A stretch of DNA of 12,250 nt from Pelotomaculum_B sp964543575 (GCA_964543575.1 CAZIYV010000105.1:1-12250); one strand, 5' to 3'; shown: positions 1-6,822, counted from the stretch's first letter. The notes: generated by a model not told the origin, from the sequence alone. Numbers and translations: made by a program.

Positions 1-561
1 TAAGCCGGCCAGATCTCTGAGTGGCGCCAGCAGGGACACGATCTCCCCGGTAATGGTTTCCAGATCGGCCAGTCTGCCCCGCCCTTCTACACCGCAGGCC
101 AGACGTCCCACACCGGGCTCTGCAAAATGATAGCCGAGGCTGCGCAAATCTGCGATGTTGCGCTGGACCACCGGGTTATTATACATGTTGACATTCATCG
201 CCGGGCAGAACAGCACCGGGCAGGTGGCGGCCATAATGACCGTAGCAAGAAGGTCGTCTGCGATGCCACCGGCAACCTTGCCCAGAATATTGGCCGTTGC
301 CGGGACCACTACCACCAGGTCGGACCACTGTGCCAGTTCTATGTGTTGAACCGCCCCGTACGCCCCTTCAAAAAGTTCGGTGCGAACCGGGTTGCCCGAG
401 AGAACCTGAAAGGTAAGCGGTTTAACAAATTCCTGGGCGGATCTGGTCATAACAACATGAAGTTCCGCTCCGGCAGCTCTCAGATTGCTGACCAATTGAG
501 CGGTCTTAAATACGGCTATGCCGCCGGTGATACCGACGGTGATTTTTTTCCCAGCCAGCAA
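1..561 (-). CDS. coaBC: Phosphopantothenoylcysteine decarboxylase / phosphopantothenate-cysteine ligase, N-terminal part (cut by window edge)
   Basis: CoaBC condenses 4'-phosphopantothenate with cysteine and then decarboxylates the product, two cytosolic steps of coenzyme A synthesis. The visible 187 residues are the FMN-binding CoaC half: the glycine-rich GITGGIA loop (10-16), catalytic His in VQHIELAQWSD (His73), the flavin/substrate motif PAMNVNMY (Asn123), and the ACG..GRGRL segment with active-site Cys156. Spacing agrees with the E. coli His75/Asn125/Cys158 set. The frame runs off the left edge, so the CoaB ligase half is not seen. I chose a TTG start at 561 because GGGGGAAGG lies just upstream and the protein then begins MLAGKKITVG, as family members do; no ATG fits. 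It begins 18 bases after rpoZ and is probably the last or near-last gene of the yicC operon. Identification is secure; the exact start is less so. Confidence 0.93.
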   Translation of the reverse strand, partial: MLAGKKITVGITGGIAVFKTAQLVSNLRAAGAELHVVMTRSAQEFVKPLTFQVLSGNPVRTELFEGAYGAVQHIELAQWSDLVVVVPATANILGKVAGGIADDLLATVIMAATCPVLFCPAMNVNMYNNPVVQRNIADLRSLGYHFAEPGVGRLACGVEGRGRLADLETITGEIVSLLAPLRDLAGL

Positions 562-579
562 TGGCCTTCCCCCAATTTA

Positions 580-786
580 TTATTTAACGCCAATCCTGGT
601 CCGCTTATATACGACCTTGTTTTCGGCTATCTCCATTAAGGCGGTAGTTACCGGCTTGCTGACAGCATCATCAACCTTGGTACTGGCCCTTTCAGTAAGT
701 GTCCTGGCCCGTTTGGCCGCCACCACTACCAGGGTATACCTGCTGTCAACCTTTTTCATTAGTTCATCAAGAGATGGTTGGCTCAT
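580..786 (-). CDS. rpoZ: DNA-directed RNA polymerase omega subunit
   Basis: Omega is the small subunit that helps fold beta-prime and stabilise core RNA polymerase. The 68-residue product begins MSQPSLDELMKKVDSRYTLV and has the omega signature: a DSRYTLVVVAAKRAR helix (14-28) followed by a KPVTTALMEIAENKV segment (44-58). The length is the usual short Firmicute size. The ATG at 786 follows GGAGGG at five bases, which fixes the start. It sits 13 bases after gmk and 18 before coaBC, the gmk-rpoZ-coaBC order common in Gram-positives, so co-transcription is expected. The frame is intact and nothing looks unusual. Confidence 0.95.
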   Translation of the reverse strand: MSQPSLDELMKKVDSRYTLVVVAAKRARTLTERASTKVDDAVSKPVTTALMEIAENKVVYKRTRIGVK

Positions 787-799
787 GGCTACCCTCCGA

Positions 800-1426
800 T
801 TACAGACTGCTACAGGGTTCTTGCTTTATAAAATTTTTCAGGAAAGCCTCCAGATAATGAGGCTTTGACTTTTCAGCGCTGATAATCGACGCGGCATTAC
901 TCACAGCCCGATCAATCACATCATTGATAATAACATAGTCATAACGGCCGGCAAAACTCATCTCATCACCTACGCAGGCCAGGCGCTTTTCAATCTCCTG
1001 CGCCGCGTCGGCAGCGCGGGAGATCAGGCGTAATTTTAATTCAGCCTCTGATGGCGGGACAACAAAAATCAGCACCGCTTCAGGAAGTTTTTCTTTTACC
1101 TGAAGAGCACCTTGTATGTCAATCTCCAGGATGATGTCGTTTCCACCATCAAGCGCTTTCCTTACGTACTGGAGCGGTGTCCCGTAATAATTACCGTACA
1201 CTTCAGCCCACTCCAGAAGCTGGCCATTTTCGATCATCTTCTCAAAGACAGCACGTTCCAGGAAAAAGTAGTGTTTCCCTTCGATTTCACCGCTTCTTGG
1301 AGGCCTGGTCGTAGCGGAAACAGATAAGCGCAGGGAGGGAATTTCATTAAGCAGCGCCCTGCAAATTGTTCCCTTGCCTGCCCCTGAGGGACCGGAAAAG
1401 ACCAGTAACAAACCTTTTCTGCCCAC
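800..1426 (-). CDS. gmk: Guanylate kinase
   Basis: Guanylate kinase transfers phosphate from ATP to GMP, giving GDP in the cytosol for nucleotide and (p)ppGpp pools. The 208-residue product has the Walker A loop GPSGAGKGT (12-20), the GMP-binding stretch SATTRPPRSGEIEGKHYFFL (37-56), and the EIDIQGALQVK segment with the Walker B-like acidic residue. Length matches the family (about 200-210). The start is GTG at 1426; a nearby ATG at 1440 is out of frame and stops after two codons, so it is not used. The upstream GGGGT is a weak ribosome binding site, so translation may be coupled to remA, which ends 16 bases earlier. It is part of the yicC-remA-gmk-rpoZ-coaBC run. Confidence 0.96.
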   Translation of the reverse strand: MGRKGLLLVFSGPSGAGKGTICRALLNEIPSLRLSVSATTRPPRSGEIEGKHYFFLERAVFEKMIENGQLLEWAEVYGNYYGTPLQYVRKALDGGNDIILEIDIQGALQVKEKLPEAVLIFVVPPSEAELKLRLISRAADAAQEIEKRLACVGDEMSFAGRYDYVIINDVIDRAVSNAASIISAEKSKPHYLEAFLKNFIKQEPCSSL

Positions 1427-1442
1427 AACTGCTACCCCATCT

Positions 1443-1718
1443 TTAATCGGCGGGTTCCTCCGCCTGCGGTGAAGCCTCTTTGGAAGCCAGGCGGTTGGCC
1501 ACGGTTTCTGGCTGAACGGCCGAGAGAATAACGTGGTCGCTGTCTGTAATTATAACCGCCCTGGTACGCCGCCCGTAGGTAGCGTCAATAAGCATCCCCC
1601 TGTCCCTGGCTTCCGTGATAATCCTTTTAATAGGGGCCGACTCCGGACTCACGATAGAAATAATGCGATTGGCTGATACGATGTTGCCGAAACCAATATT
1701 GATTAACTTGATCTCCAT
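1443..1718 (-). CDS. remA: Extracellular matrix regulatory protein RemA (DUF370)
   Basis: RemA is a small DNA-binding protein known from Bacillus subtilis as an activator of matrix (biofilm) operons. The 91-residue product keeps the family core nearly unchanged: IKLINIGFGNIVSANRIISI (3-22), SPESAPIKRII (24-34), RGMLIDATYGRRTRAVII (40-57) and SDHVILSAVQPETVANRL (60-77). The last 14 residues (KEASPQAEEPAD end) are a short acidic tail beyond the core. A longer open frame reaches upstream to 1808, but the ATG at 1718 has AGAAGGGAG seven bases upstream and matches the family N-terminus, so it is the real start. It lies between yicC (28 bases) and gmk (16 bases), as in B. subtilis. Which genes it controls in this organism cannot be told from the window. 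Confidence 0.94.
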   Translation of the reverse strand: MEIKLINIGFGNIVSANRIISIVSPESAPIKRIITEARDRGMLIDATYGRRTRAVIITDSDHVILSAVQPETVANRLASKEASPQAEEPAD

Positions 1719-1746
1719 ACTAGCACTCCCTTCTTTACCCCGGGAC

Positions 1747-2625
1747 TTATTCAAGATTCTGCACCTGTTCCCTGATCTTTTCAATCTCGCTTTTTGCTTC
1801 AACAACAAGACGGCTTATTTCCAGGTCATTGGCTTTTGAACCTATGGTATTTATCTCTCTATTCATTTCCTGCACAATAAAGTCCAGCTTTCTGCCAACC
1901 GGCTGACCTTCTTTGAGACAGGAGCCGGCCTGTTTCAAATGGCTTTCCAGCCGTACGGTCTCTTCGGTAATATTTGACCGGTCGGCAAAAACAGCAGCTT
2001 CGGCTGTCAGGCGCTCAGGGTCAAGACTGCCGTCCTTGATGAAATCATTTAACCGGATCCGGAGCTTTTCCCTGTATTCCTCAACCACCACCGGTGATCT
2101 TTCTCTGATTTGCTCACTTAGCAGGATCAACCTGTCAAGCCTTTGGAGCAGGTCTGAGGCCAGCTGCTCACCTTCTGTTTCTCTCATCCGTATAAAGCTT
2201 TCCAGGGCGGCCTCAACCGCTTCAAGAATAGCAGGCCACAATTCTTCAATATCTTCCGCAGGCTCTTCGACCGCCAGTACACCAGGCAGATCGGTAAGAT
2301 ATTTTATCTTGATACTTCCTGTTATGTCAAGACTTTCCTGCAAATTTTTTATTGCCTTATAATACGCAGCGGCCAACTCTTTGTCAACTTTTACCGTCAC
2401 AGCCTTTTCGCCGCACTCCTCCTGGCTTAAAAAACCGTCTACCCGTCCCCGCGCGATACGTGACTGGATTATTTTCCTGATCCGGTCTTCAAACTGAGAA
2501 AGGGAACGCGGCATACGTAAAACCACTTCACTATAACGATGGTTTACCGCTTTTAGTTCGACAATAAACTTTTTGCCGGGCAAATTAGATTCGCCCCGAC
2601 CGTAACCGGTCATACTTTTAATCAA
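1747..2625 (-). CDS. yicC: YicC-family endoribonuclease (YloC)
   Basis: YicC proteins are cytosolic RNases, linked in E. coli to turnover of small RNAs; the Bacillus orthologue is YloC. The 292-residue product shows the YicC N-terminal domain with SMTGYGRGE (4-12), the VNHRYSEVVLRMPR motif (27-40) and RIARGRVDGF (56-65). The C-terminal DUF1732 domain ends with KLDFIVQEMNREINTIGSKA (246-265) and a charged helical tail. Length is typical. The start is TTG at 2625, giving MIKSMTGYGR as in most homologues; AGGTGG lies seven bases upstream. The internal ATG four codons later would cut into the conserved N-terminus. It is the first gene of the cluster, with a likely promoter just upstream. The cellular targets here are unknown. 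Confidence 0.94.
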   Translation of the reverse strand: MIKSMTGYGRGESNLPGKKFIVELKAVNHRYSEVVLRMPRSLSQFEDRIRKIIQSRIARGRVDGFLSQEECGEKAVTVKVDKELAAAYYKAIKNLQESLDITGSIKIKYLTDLPGVLAVEEPAEDIEELWPAILEAVEAALESFIRMRETEGEQLASDLLQRLDRLILLSEQIRERSPVVVEEYREKLRIRLNDFIKDGSLDPERLTAEAAVFADRSNITEETVRLESHLKQAGSCLKEGQPVGRKLDFIVQEMNREINTIGSKANDLEISRLVVEAKSEIEKIREQVQNLE

Positions 2626-2660
2626 TTCTCCACCACCTATATGATTAACCTTGGATTAGT

Positions 2661-2690
2661 ATTATCTTTTACCATAAATTTATTTTTCAA
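2661..2690 (-). promoter_or_regulatory. Likely sigma-A promoter for the yicC-remA-gmk-rpoZ-coaBC operon
   Basis: Read on the minus strand, TTGAAA (2690-2685) is followed after 18 bases by GATAAT (2666-2661), about 35 bases before the yicC start. Both boxes match the consensus at five of six or nearly so. The site starts six bases beyond the stop of the aminotransferase gene, so yicC can be transcribed on its own even without a clear terminator in between. Inferred from sequence only. Confidence 0.55.
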
Positions 2691-2695
2691 ATGGA

Positions 2696-3889
2696 TTATT
2701 TTATCAACTTCATCAGACCGGCAATCCGGTTTAGACCTTCTTCAATTTTTTCTAATGAACACACGTAGGAAAGGCGCATATAATTATCGTCGCCAAAGGC
2801 TATGCCCGGTACGACGGCCACCTGCACCTCTTCCAGCAGGATAGAGGCCAGATCTGAGGCGCCGCTGATAGTTCTCCCTTTATAAGACTTACCGACGTAA
2901 GATTTAATGCTGGGGAAAAGATAAAAAGAGCCGCCGGGTTTTAGACACGATATACCCGGAATCGAGTTTAAACGCTCCAGCATGTAATCCTTTCTCCGTA
3001 TATATTCTGCTATCATCAGCGCAACCGGCGCCTGATCACCGCTAATAGCCGCCAGGGCGGCCTCCTGGGCGATAGAAGTCGGGTTGGAAGTGGCGTGGCC
3101 CTGCAAAGCCCCCATGGCCTTAGCCACCGGTTGGGCCGCCGCGGCGTAACCAACCCGCCAGCCGGTCATAGCGTACGTTTTGGAAACCCCGTTTATTACC
3201 ACTGTGCGCTCCTTGAGCTCTGGTGACAGAGAAGCTATGCTCACAAGTTTGGTGCCGTTATAAATAAACTTCTCATAAATTTCATCTGAAATAACCATAA
3301 AGTCATATTCTTTAATAACGGCTGCCAGCGCCTGCAGTTCATCAACCGTGTAAACGGCGCCGGTGGGGTTGTTGGGGCTGTTCAGGATCAGAAGTTTTGT
3401 CCGGGCATTAATGGCGGCCCGCAGTTCAGCGGGAGTTAGCTTAAACCCGTTCTCCTCCCTGGTTTGCACGATCCTGGCCTCCGCCCCGGCCAATTTTATT
3501 TGTTCTAAATAACTAACCCAGTACGGTGCGGGCAGGATAACCTCGTCACCGGGTTGTACCAGCACCTGCACGGCGTTGTACAGGGAGTGCTTGGCCCCGG
3601 CAGAAACGACAATCTGCTCCGGCTTATAATCAAGGCGCTGATCTGCTTTTAGTTTTGCGCAAATAGCTTCTCGCAAAGAGCCAGTCCCCGCAACAGGCGT
3701 ATATTTGGTCTTGCCCGCGCGGATGGCCTCTATGGCAGCTTCTTTGATATGGACCGGTGTGTCAAAATCCGGCTCACCTGCCGCAAAACTCACTACTTTA
3801 AGCCCATTGGCCATCATCTCTTTTGCTATGGTGTCAATGGCCAAAGTTGGGGACGGACTGATACTCAGCGCCCGGTTGGCTAATGTCAT
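2696..3889 (-). CDS. Class I pyridoxal-phosphate aminotransferase (aspartate aminotransferase type)
   Basis: This is a fold-type I PLP enzyme of the AspC/PatA-like group that moves an amino group between aspartate (or a similar amino acid) and 2-oxoglutarate in the cytosol. The 397-residue product has SFAAGEPDFDTP (34-45), the cofactor-contacting SPNNPTGAVY (171-180), DEIYEKF (202-208, Asp and Tyr for PLP), the Schiff-base lysine in SKTYAMTGWRVGY (Lys237), and the substrate-carboxylate arginine in YMRLSY (about Arg372). Length is standard. The ATG at 3889 follows AAAGGAGGT at 11 bases, a little long but clear. The substrate cannot be fixed from motifs alone: aspartate is the default, but aromatic amino acids or other acceptors are possible. 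It appears to be its own transcription unit. Confidence 0.92.
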   Translation of the reverse strand: MTLANRALSISPSPTLAIDTIAKEMMANGLKVVSFAAGEPDFDTPVHIKEAAIEAIRAGKTKYTPVAGTGSLREAICAKLKADQRLDYKPEQIVVSAGAKHSLYNAVQVLVQPGDEVILPAPYWVSYLEQIKLAGAEARIVQTREENGFKLTPAELRAAINARTKLLILNSPNNPTGAVYTVDELQALAAVIKEYDFMVISDEIYEKFIYNGTKLVSIASLSPELKERTVVINGVSKTYAMTGWRVGYAAAAQPVAKAMGALQGHATSNPTSIAQEAALAAISGDQAPVALMIAEYIRRKDYMLERLNSIPGISCLKPGGSFYLFPSIKSYVGKSYKGRTISGASDLASILLEEVQVAVVPGIAFGDDNYMRLSYVCSLEKIEEGLNRIAGLMKLIK

Positions 3890-4169
3890 CGGAAATAATA
3901 CCTCCTTTAAAATTGGAAGGACGCGGCCTCATTGACGGTCTTCCCGGGATCTGGCCTAATATATTCATTCAGCTTTAATCCCGCAGCAATTATTTTGCCG
4001 TTTAGCCAGGCGCGTAATTTAAATGTGTTAGAGCCTCCCCAAAACCTTCCTTTCTTATGTCATATTATCTGAAACATCCTCGCGAAAGCTCTATCTTTTA
4101 CATTTTATCACTGGATTATAAACTTGCAATATTTTTCTTATATTGTTTACACAATTATGATATATCCGT
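3890..4169. other. 280-base gap between the aminotransferase and the GyrI-like gene
   Basis: No full gene is supported here. Next to the aminotransferase, minus-strand positions 4059-3907 form a 50-codon open frame ending in TAA directly before the AGGAGG of that gene, but it has no ATG, GTG or TTG. It could be a decayed gene end or chance. The distal half is AT-rich and contains a promoter-like sequence. The short inverted repeat caatat/atattg (4127-4145) is too weak to call a terminator. Confidence 0.4.
4102..4129 (-). promoter_or_regulatory. Possible promoter upstream of the aminotransferase gene
   Basis: On the minus strand TTGCAA (4129-4124) and TAAAAT (4107-4102) are separated by 16 bases. 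The -10 box matches five of six consensus bases and the -35 box four of six. It would leave a leader of roughly 200 bases before the aminotransferase start, which is long, so it is a candidate only. No riboswitch or attenuator fold was recognised in that leader. Confidence 0.35.
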
Positions 4170-4790
4170 TCACTCCGCTGCTTCACGCACCGGCTGCCGT
4201 ATCACTGTTTTCATTTTATCAGGGTTTGTTCTGCGGGGATCGCTTAAATAAATTTCATGGTGCTTGCCGTTGGGCAGGCAGCCCTTCTCTTTAATGAAGC
4301 TGTGCAGTTTTTCAATTGTGGCCTCTTCGATTGAATACGGTCCCACATGCATAGTCTGGGCTGACATTCCCTCATCCAGACTGCTGAGCCTGATCATATC
4401 CAGATCGGGTAAATCTTTTTTAACTTTAACCTGCTCGAGCGTGCCTTTGAATAAATCTTCAGTCACAAACCCGGGCTGCATGATCATCAGGGTCCATTTC
4501 CACTTTTCTTTATCGTTCATGTTAAACTCAGACATGCGATCGGTCCACCAAAGACCTTCTAAAGGCATAACCATGTAATTTGCCGTTCCCATTTTTTTAA
4601 GCTGGAATTTCAGAGCATAGGAAAGCCCGTACAAGACTTTGACCGCATCTTTAAATTCCCGGGCTGTATTCGGGTTGCCCGCCCCATCCACCATTAAATA
4701 ATTCATCGGGGGAACTTTTATCAACACCGCTTCCTGGTCTGACGGATGATATAGACTCTTATACTCTTTCTTGAAGTCAATTCTCAACAT
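4170..4790 (-). CDS. GyrI-like small-molecule-binding domain protein
   Basis: The 206-residue product matches stand-alone GyrI-like (SOUL/GyrI superfamily) proteins, which bind hydrophobic or cationic small molecules; some members hydrolyse cyclopropanoid compounds. Recognisable pieces are the opening YKSLYHPSDQEAVLIKVPPM (10-29), YLMVDGAGNPN (31-41), the aromatic PLEGLWWTDRM (76-86), the MHVGPYSIEEATIEKLH segment (147-163) and the C-terminal HEIYLSDPRRTNPDKMKTV (178-196). There is no helix-turn-helix, so it is not an AraC- or MerR-type regulator, and no signal peptide, so it is cytosolic. The ATG at 4790 follows GGGGGTGGGA at five bases. It stands alone, so the neighbours give no hint about the ligand. 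The family call is fairly sure; the function is not. Confidence 0.8.
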   Translation of the reverse strand: MLRIDFKKEYKSLYHPSDQEAVLIKVPPMNYLMVDGAGNPNTAREFKDAVKVLYGLSYALKFQLKKMGTANYMVMPLEGLWWTDRMSEFNMNDKEKWKWTLMIMQPGFVTEDLFKGTLEQVKVKKDLPDLDMIRLSSLDEGMSAQTMHVGPYSIEEATIEKLHSFIKEKGCLPNGKHHEIYLSDPRRTNPDKMKTVIRQPVREAAE

Positions 4791-4819
4791 AAAAATCCCA
4801 CCCCCGGCAGAATGATTTT

Positions 4820-4825
4820 ATTATA
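4820..4825 (-). promoter_or_regulatory. Possible -10 element of the GyrI-like gene
   Basis: A perfect TATAAT on the minus strand lies 30 bases before the ATG at 4790. The hexamer 17 bases further upstream (GAAGTA) is a poor -35 box, and a TTGAGA is present but 21 bases away, so the promoter is either weak, activator-dependent or not real. Confidence 0.3.
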
Positions 4826-4882
4826 TTTCTCTGCTTTGTTTATACTTCTCAAAAAAGGCGGTGATTAATTATTAATAATGAG

Positions 4883-5227
4883 TTAGTCCCGCAGGTTTAT
4901 AATACCATTTAAAATCCAGCCGACGATACTTGTTATCACCGCTCCCATTAAGGCGCCCCAAAAACTGTAGACAGTAAACCCGGGCACAAACCATGACGCG
5001 ATCACAAAGACCAGGGCGTTCACCACCAGGATAAACAAACCCAGGGTGAAAAAGGTTACCGGCAGGGTAAGCACCAGCAGTACCGGCCTGATGAATGTAT
5101 TGACCAGACCCAGCACGAGGGCGGCCAGCATGGCGGAAAAAAACCCACTGATATGAAAACCCGCCACAAAGTAATCAGCCACGAGCAAAGCCATACTGTT
5201 CAGCAGTAATGTGATTAACCATTTCAT
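4883..5227 (-). CDS. Small membrane protein of the YvlD / phage_holin_4_2 family (PF04020)
   Basis: The 114-residue product is almost entirely hydrophobic, with four predicted membrane spans at about 2-24, 27-46, 49-81 (possibly two) and 88-109. The signature of the family is visible in NTFIRPVLLVLTLPVTFFTL (43-62) and the NALVFVIASWFVPGF stretch (70-84). Databases often label this family phage holin, but members such as Bacillus YvlD are chromosomal proteins of unknown role; nothing phage-like lies nearby. An open frame extends upstream to 5275, but the ATG at 5227 has AGAGGTGAG four bases before it and gives the usual MKWLI-type N-terminus. It starts 13 bases after the stop of a short upstream frame and may be co-transcribed with it. 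Confidence 0.85.
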   Translation of the reverse strand: MKWLITLLLNSMALLVADYFVAGFHISGFFSAMLAALVLGLVNTFIRPVLLVLTLPVTFFTLGLFILVVNALVFVIASWFVPGFTVYSFWGALMGAVITSIVGWILNGIINLRD

Positions 5228-5240
5228 TAAACTCACCTCT

Positions 5241-5426
5241 TTATTTATTTTCTTCCCGGTCCCTTTGCAAAGCATTGTGCAGTTCCAAAAGCGGCGCCGC
5301 TACATGAAGAAGTTCTTTCTCCAGCGCCGCCAGATCGTTTTCCCGCACCGCGCCCAGCAGGTGACCCATGTGTTCCCCCGCGATCAGCGCCCAGTCCAGT
5401 ACAGGCCTGACGTCATCCTTTTGCAC
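5241..5426 (-). CDS. Short hypothetical protein, possibly the surviving C-terminal end of a larger gene
   Basis: I do not recognise this 61-residue product. It is predicted helical and charged, with WALIAGEHMGHLLGAVREND (12-31), ALEKELLHVAAPLLELHNAL (34-53) and a basic/acidic tail. Codons are rich in G/C at third positions like the neighbouring genes, which supports real coding. The start is doubtful: the GTG at 5426 has no ribosome binding site, and the frame stays open upstream for only nine more codons (to 5453) without a start before a TAA. That pattern suggests a gene whose 5' part was lost; a repeat patch begins about 100 bases upstream. It ends 13 bases before the YvlD-type gene. It could also be a true small protein expressed from an unusual start. 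Confidence 0.4.
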   Translation of the reverse strand: MQKDDVRPVLDWALIAGEHMGHLLGAVRENDLAALEKELLHVAAPLLELHNALQRDREENK

Positions 5427-5493
5427 GAATACATAGGGAAAAACAGCATATTTTTAGAACATTATAGCAAATTTTTTTAAGAAGGAGTAAATA

Positions 5494-5580
5494 ATGGGCA
5501 AGAAAATTACGCCTCAGTTAGTATATACAATACCCCCGCAAACGCCCCGCAAACGGGGACGGTTCTTGACTTGCCTGTAG
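5494..5580 (+). pseudogene. 28-codon plus-strand frame with a strong ribosome binding site, running into the repeat patch
   Basis: This is the only plus-strand frame with a convincing translation signal: AAGAAGGAG is six bases before the ATG at 5494. The first 15 codons encode MGKKITPQLVYTIPP; the rest, through PRKRGRFLTCL, is simply translation of the first GGGGACGGTTCT repeat, and the frame stops just after it. This looks like the 5' end of a gene whose remainder was replaced when the repeat arrived. It could instead be a functional micropeptide or chance. I do not recognise the N-terminal residues. Confidence 0.3.
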
Positions 5581-5651
5581 GCAAACGGGGACGGTTCTTG
5601 CTTTGCCCGGTAATAATTGTAAATTAATGAAGCAAAAAGAACGTCCCTGCG
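5549..5651. repeat. GGGGACGGTTCT-core repeat patch 1
   Basis: A 20-base direct repeat, gcaaacggggacggttcttg, occurs perfectly at 5549-5568 and 5581-5600. Each copy is closed by an inverted partner of its left arm: gcaa/ttgc (5549-5552 with 5571-5574) and gcaaa/tttgc (5581-5585 with 5602-5606). A third, degenerate copy in inverse orientation (gcaaaaagaacgtccctgc, 5632-5650) makes a larger imperfect inverted repeat. The same core recurs at 7187 and 11020. No transposase is present. These are probably REP/MITE-like intergenic elements. Confidence 0.75.
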
Positions 5652-5672
5652 CTTCCTGTTGCGCTTCCTGTT
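5649..5672. repeat. Perfect tandem duplication of a 12-base unit
   Basis: The unit gcgcttcctgtt occurs twice without a gap (5649-5660 and 5661-5672), at the junction between repeat patch 1 and the hairpin after cobT. It is probably a local slippage product; no function is apparent. Confidence 0.8.
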
Positions 5673-5674
5673 AA

Positions 5675-5713
5675 CAACACGGGGGCTTGCTGTTAAAGCA
5701 AGCCCCCGTGTTG
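5675..5713 (-). terminator. Strong hairpin just after cobT, probable transcription terminator
   Basis: A perfect 17-bp stem (5675-5691 with 5697-5713, outer end caacacgggggc) with a 5-base loop lies six bases after the cobT stop. The stem is GC-rich, as expected of an intrinsic terminator, but on the minus strand it is followed only by TTAACAGG rather than a T run, so it may stop polymerase poorly or act mainly to protect the 3' end of the message. Confidence 0.6.
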
Positions 5714-5719
5714 CTTAAT

Positions 5720-6787
5720 CTATTTCAGTATTTTGTCTTCTTCCAGGTCTGACACACCGGCCTCGTCAAAGGAGGCCATCTCATGCAGAATTTTGGTGGA
5801 AGCTTCAACCAGGTGCATGGTTAGAGCAGCCCCGGTCCCTTCGCCCAGCCGCATGTTCAAATGGATTAAAGGCACCAACTGCAACAGCTCAAGCATCAAC
5901 CGGTGCCCCTGTTCTCCCGACAGATGGGAGGCTATGATATAGTCGCGTGCTTTGGGCTGCAGCTTACACGCTACCAGGGCGGCTGCCGTGGTGATAAATC
6001 CGTCTACTAAAACCGGCACCCGCCGGGCCGCCGCACCGAGTATAACTCCCGCCAGCCCCGCAATTTCCAGGCCGCCCACCTTGGACAAAACATCCAGGCC
6101 ATCCGACGGATCGGGCTTATTTATGGTCAGGGCGCAGTCAATAACATCTCTCTTTATTTTCATGACCTGATCGTTAACCAGCGTTCCCCGTCCGGTTACC
6201 TCTGCGGCGGTGTACCCGCCGAAGGCGGCTAATATCGCGCTGCTCGGTGTAGTATTGCCTATGCCCATGTCACCGACCGCCAGCAGGTTGACGCCCCGTT
6301 CAATTTCCTCGAAAGCCACTTCAATGCCCACTTCCAGAGCCTTAACTGCTTCCGCCGCGGACATGGCCGGGCCCCTGGCGATGTTGCCCGCTCCCGCCCT
6401 TACTTTTCGCTGCAGCACACCCGGAAAGTCTACCGTCGATGCAACGCCCACGTCAACCACCACGACCCGCGCGCCCGCGTGTTTGGCCAGCACTCCGATC
6501 CCAGCTACCCCCGTCAAAAACGCGGGCAGCATCTGGGCTGTGATCTCCTGTGGGGCGATGCTCACACCTTCCGCGACCACACCGTGGTCCCCGGCCATTA
6601 TTATTACAGCCTTACCATCAATCACTGGCCTGGGGTTGCCGGTGATCCCGGCCAGGCGCACCGCTATCTCCTCGAGGACACCGAGGCTCCCGGGCGGTTT
6701 GATCAGGCTGTCGAGACGCTTTTGCGCCTGGTCCATCGCTCCTTCATCCAGATCGCAAATCTCACTGATCGTTTTTTTCAGCAGCAT
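5720..6787 (-). CDS. cobT: Nicotinate-nucleotide--dimethylbenzimidazole phosphoribosyltransferase
   Basis: CobT transfers phosphoribose from nicotinate mononucleotide to 5,6-dimethylbenzimidazole or a similar base, giving the alpha-riboside phosphate that becomes the lower ligand of cobalamin. The 355-residue product (usual size about 350) has the substrate loop KPPGSLGVLEEIA (27-39), GDHGVVAEGVS, GDMGIGNTTPSSA, and the catalytic glutamate in LGEGTGAAL, Glu316, aligning with Glu317 of the Salmonella enzyme. A frame start six codons upstream exists, but the ATG at 6787 has AAGGGG eight bases before it and is the better start. It is preceded by a cobalamin riboswitch and followed by a hairpin, so it appears to be a single-gene unit; no other cobalamin gene lies in the window. 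Which base it activates in vivo is unknown. Confidence 0.96.
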   Translation of the reverse strand: MLLKKTISEICDLDEGAMDQAQKRLDSLIKPPGSLGVLEEIAVRLAGITGNPRPVIDGKAVIIMAGDHGVVAEGVSIAPQEITAQMLPAFLTGVAGIGVLAKHAGARVVVVDVGVASTVDFPGVLQRKVRAGAGNIARGPAMSAAEAVKALEVGIEVAFEEIERGVNLLAVGDMGIGNTTPSSAILAAFGGYTAAEVTGRGTLVNDQVMKIKRDVIDCALTINKPDPSDGLDVLSKVGGLEIAGLAGVILGAAARRVPVLVDGFITTAAALVACKLQPKARDYIIASHLSGEQGHRLMLELLQLVPLIHLNMRLGEGTGAALTMHLVEASTKILHEMASFDEAGVSDLEEDKILK

Positions 6788-6822
6788 ATTAATAACCCCT
6801 TCCATATTAATGTTTGGTTAAT

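Noticed and set aside
127..639. 170-codon plus-strand frame opposite coaBC
   Set aside because: The minus strand encodes clear CoaC motifs with the catalytic His, Asn and Cys; the plus frame has no recognisable features or ribosome binding site.
1719..1808. N-terminal extension of remA from position 1808
   Set aside because: It overlaps the end of yicC, lacks a ribosome binding site and is absent from RemA proteins; the ATG at 1718 fits both signal and family.
4858..4882. Terminator after the YvlD-type gene
   Set aside because: The palindrome is almost purely A/T with no GC stem, so a stable hairpin is not expected, although Ts follow on the minus strand.
4883..5227. Prophage holin
   Set aside because: The database family name includes holin, but the neighbours are ordinary chromosomal genes with no lysin or structural phage gene; the YvlD-type assignment is safer.
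6210..6821. 203-codon open frame on the plus strand opposite cobT
   Set aside because: It mirrors the highly conserved cobT coding sequence, is rich in Pro/Ser/Thr as antisense frames of GC-rich genes are, and has no convincing start signal.
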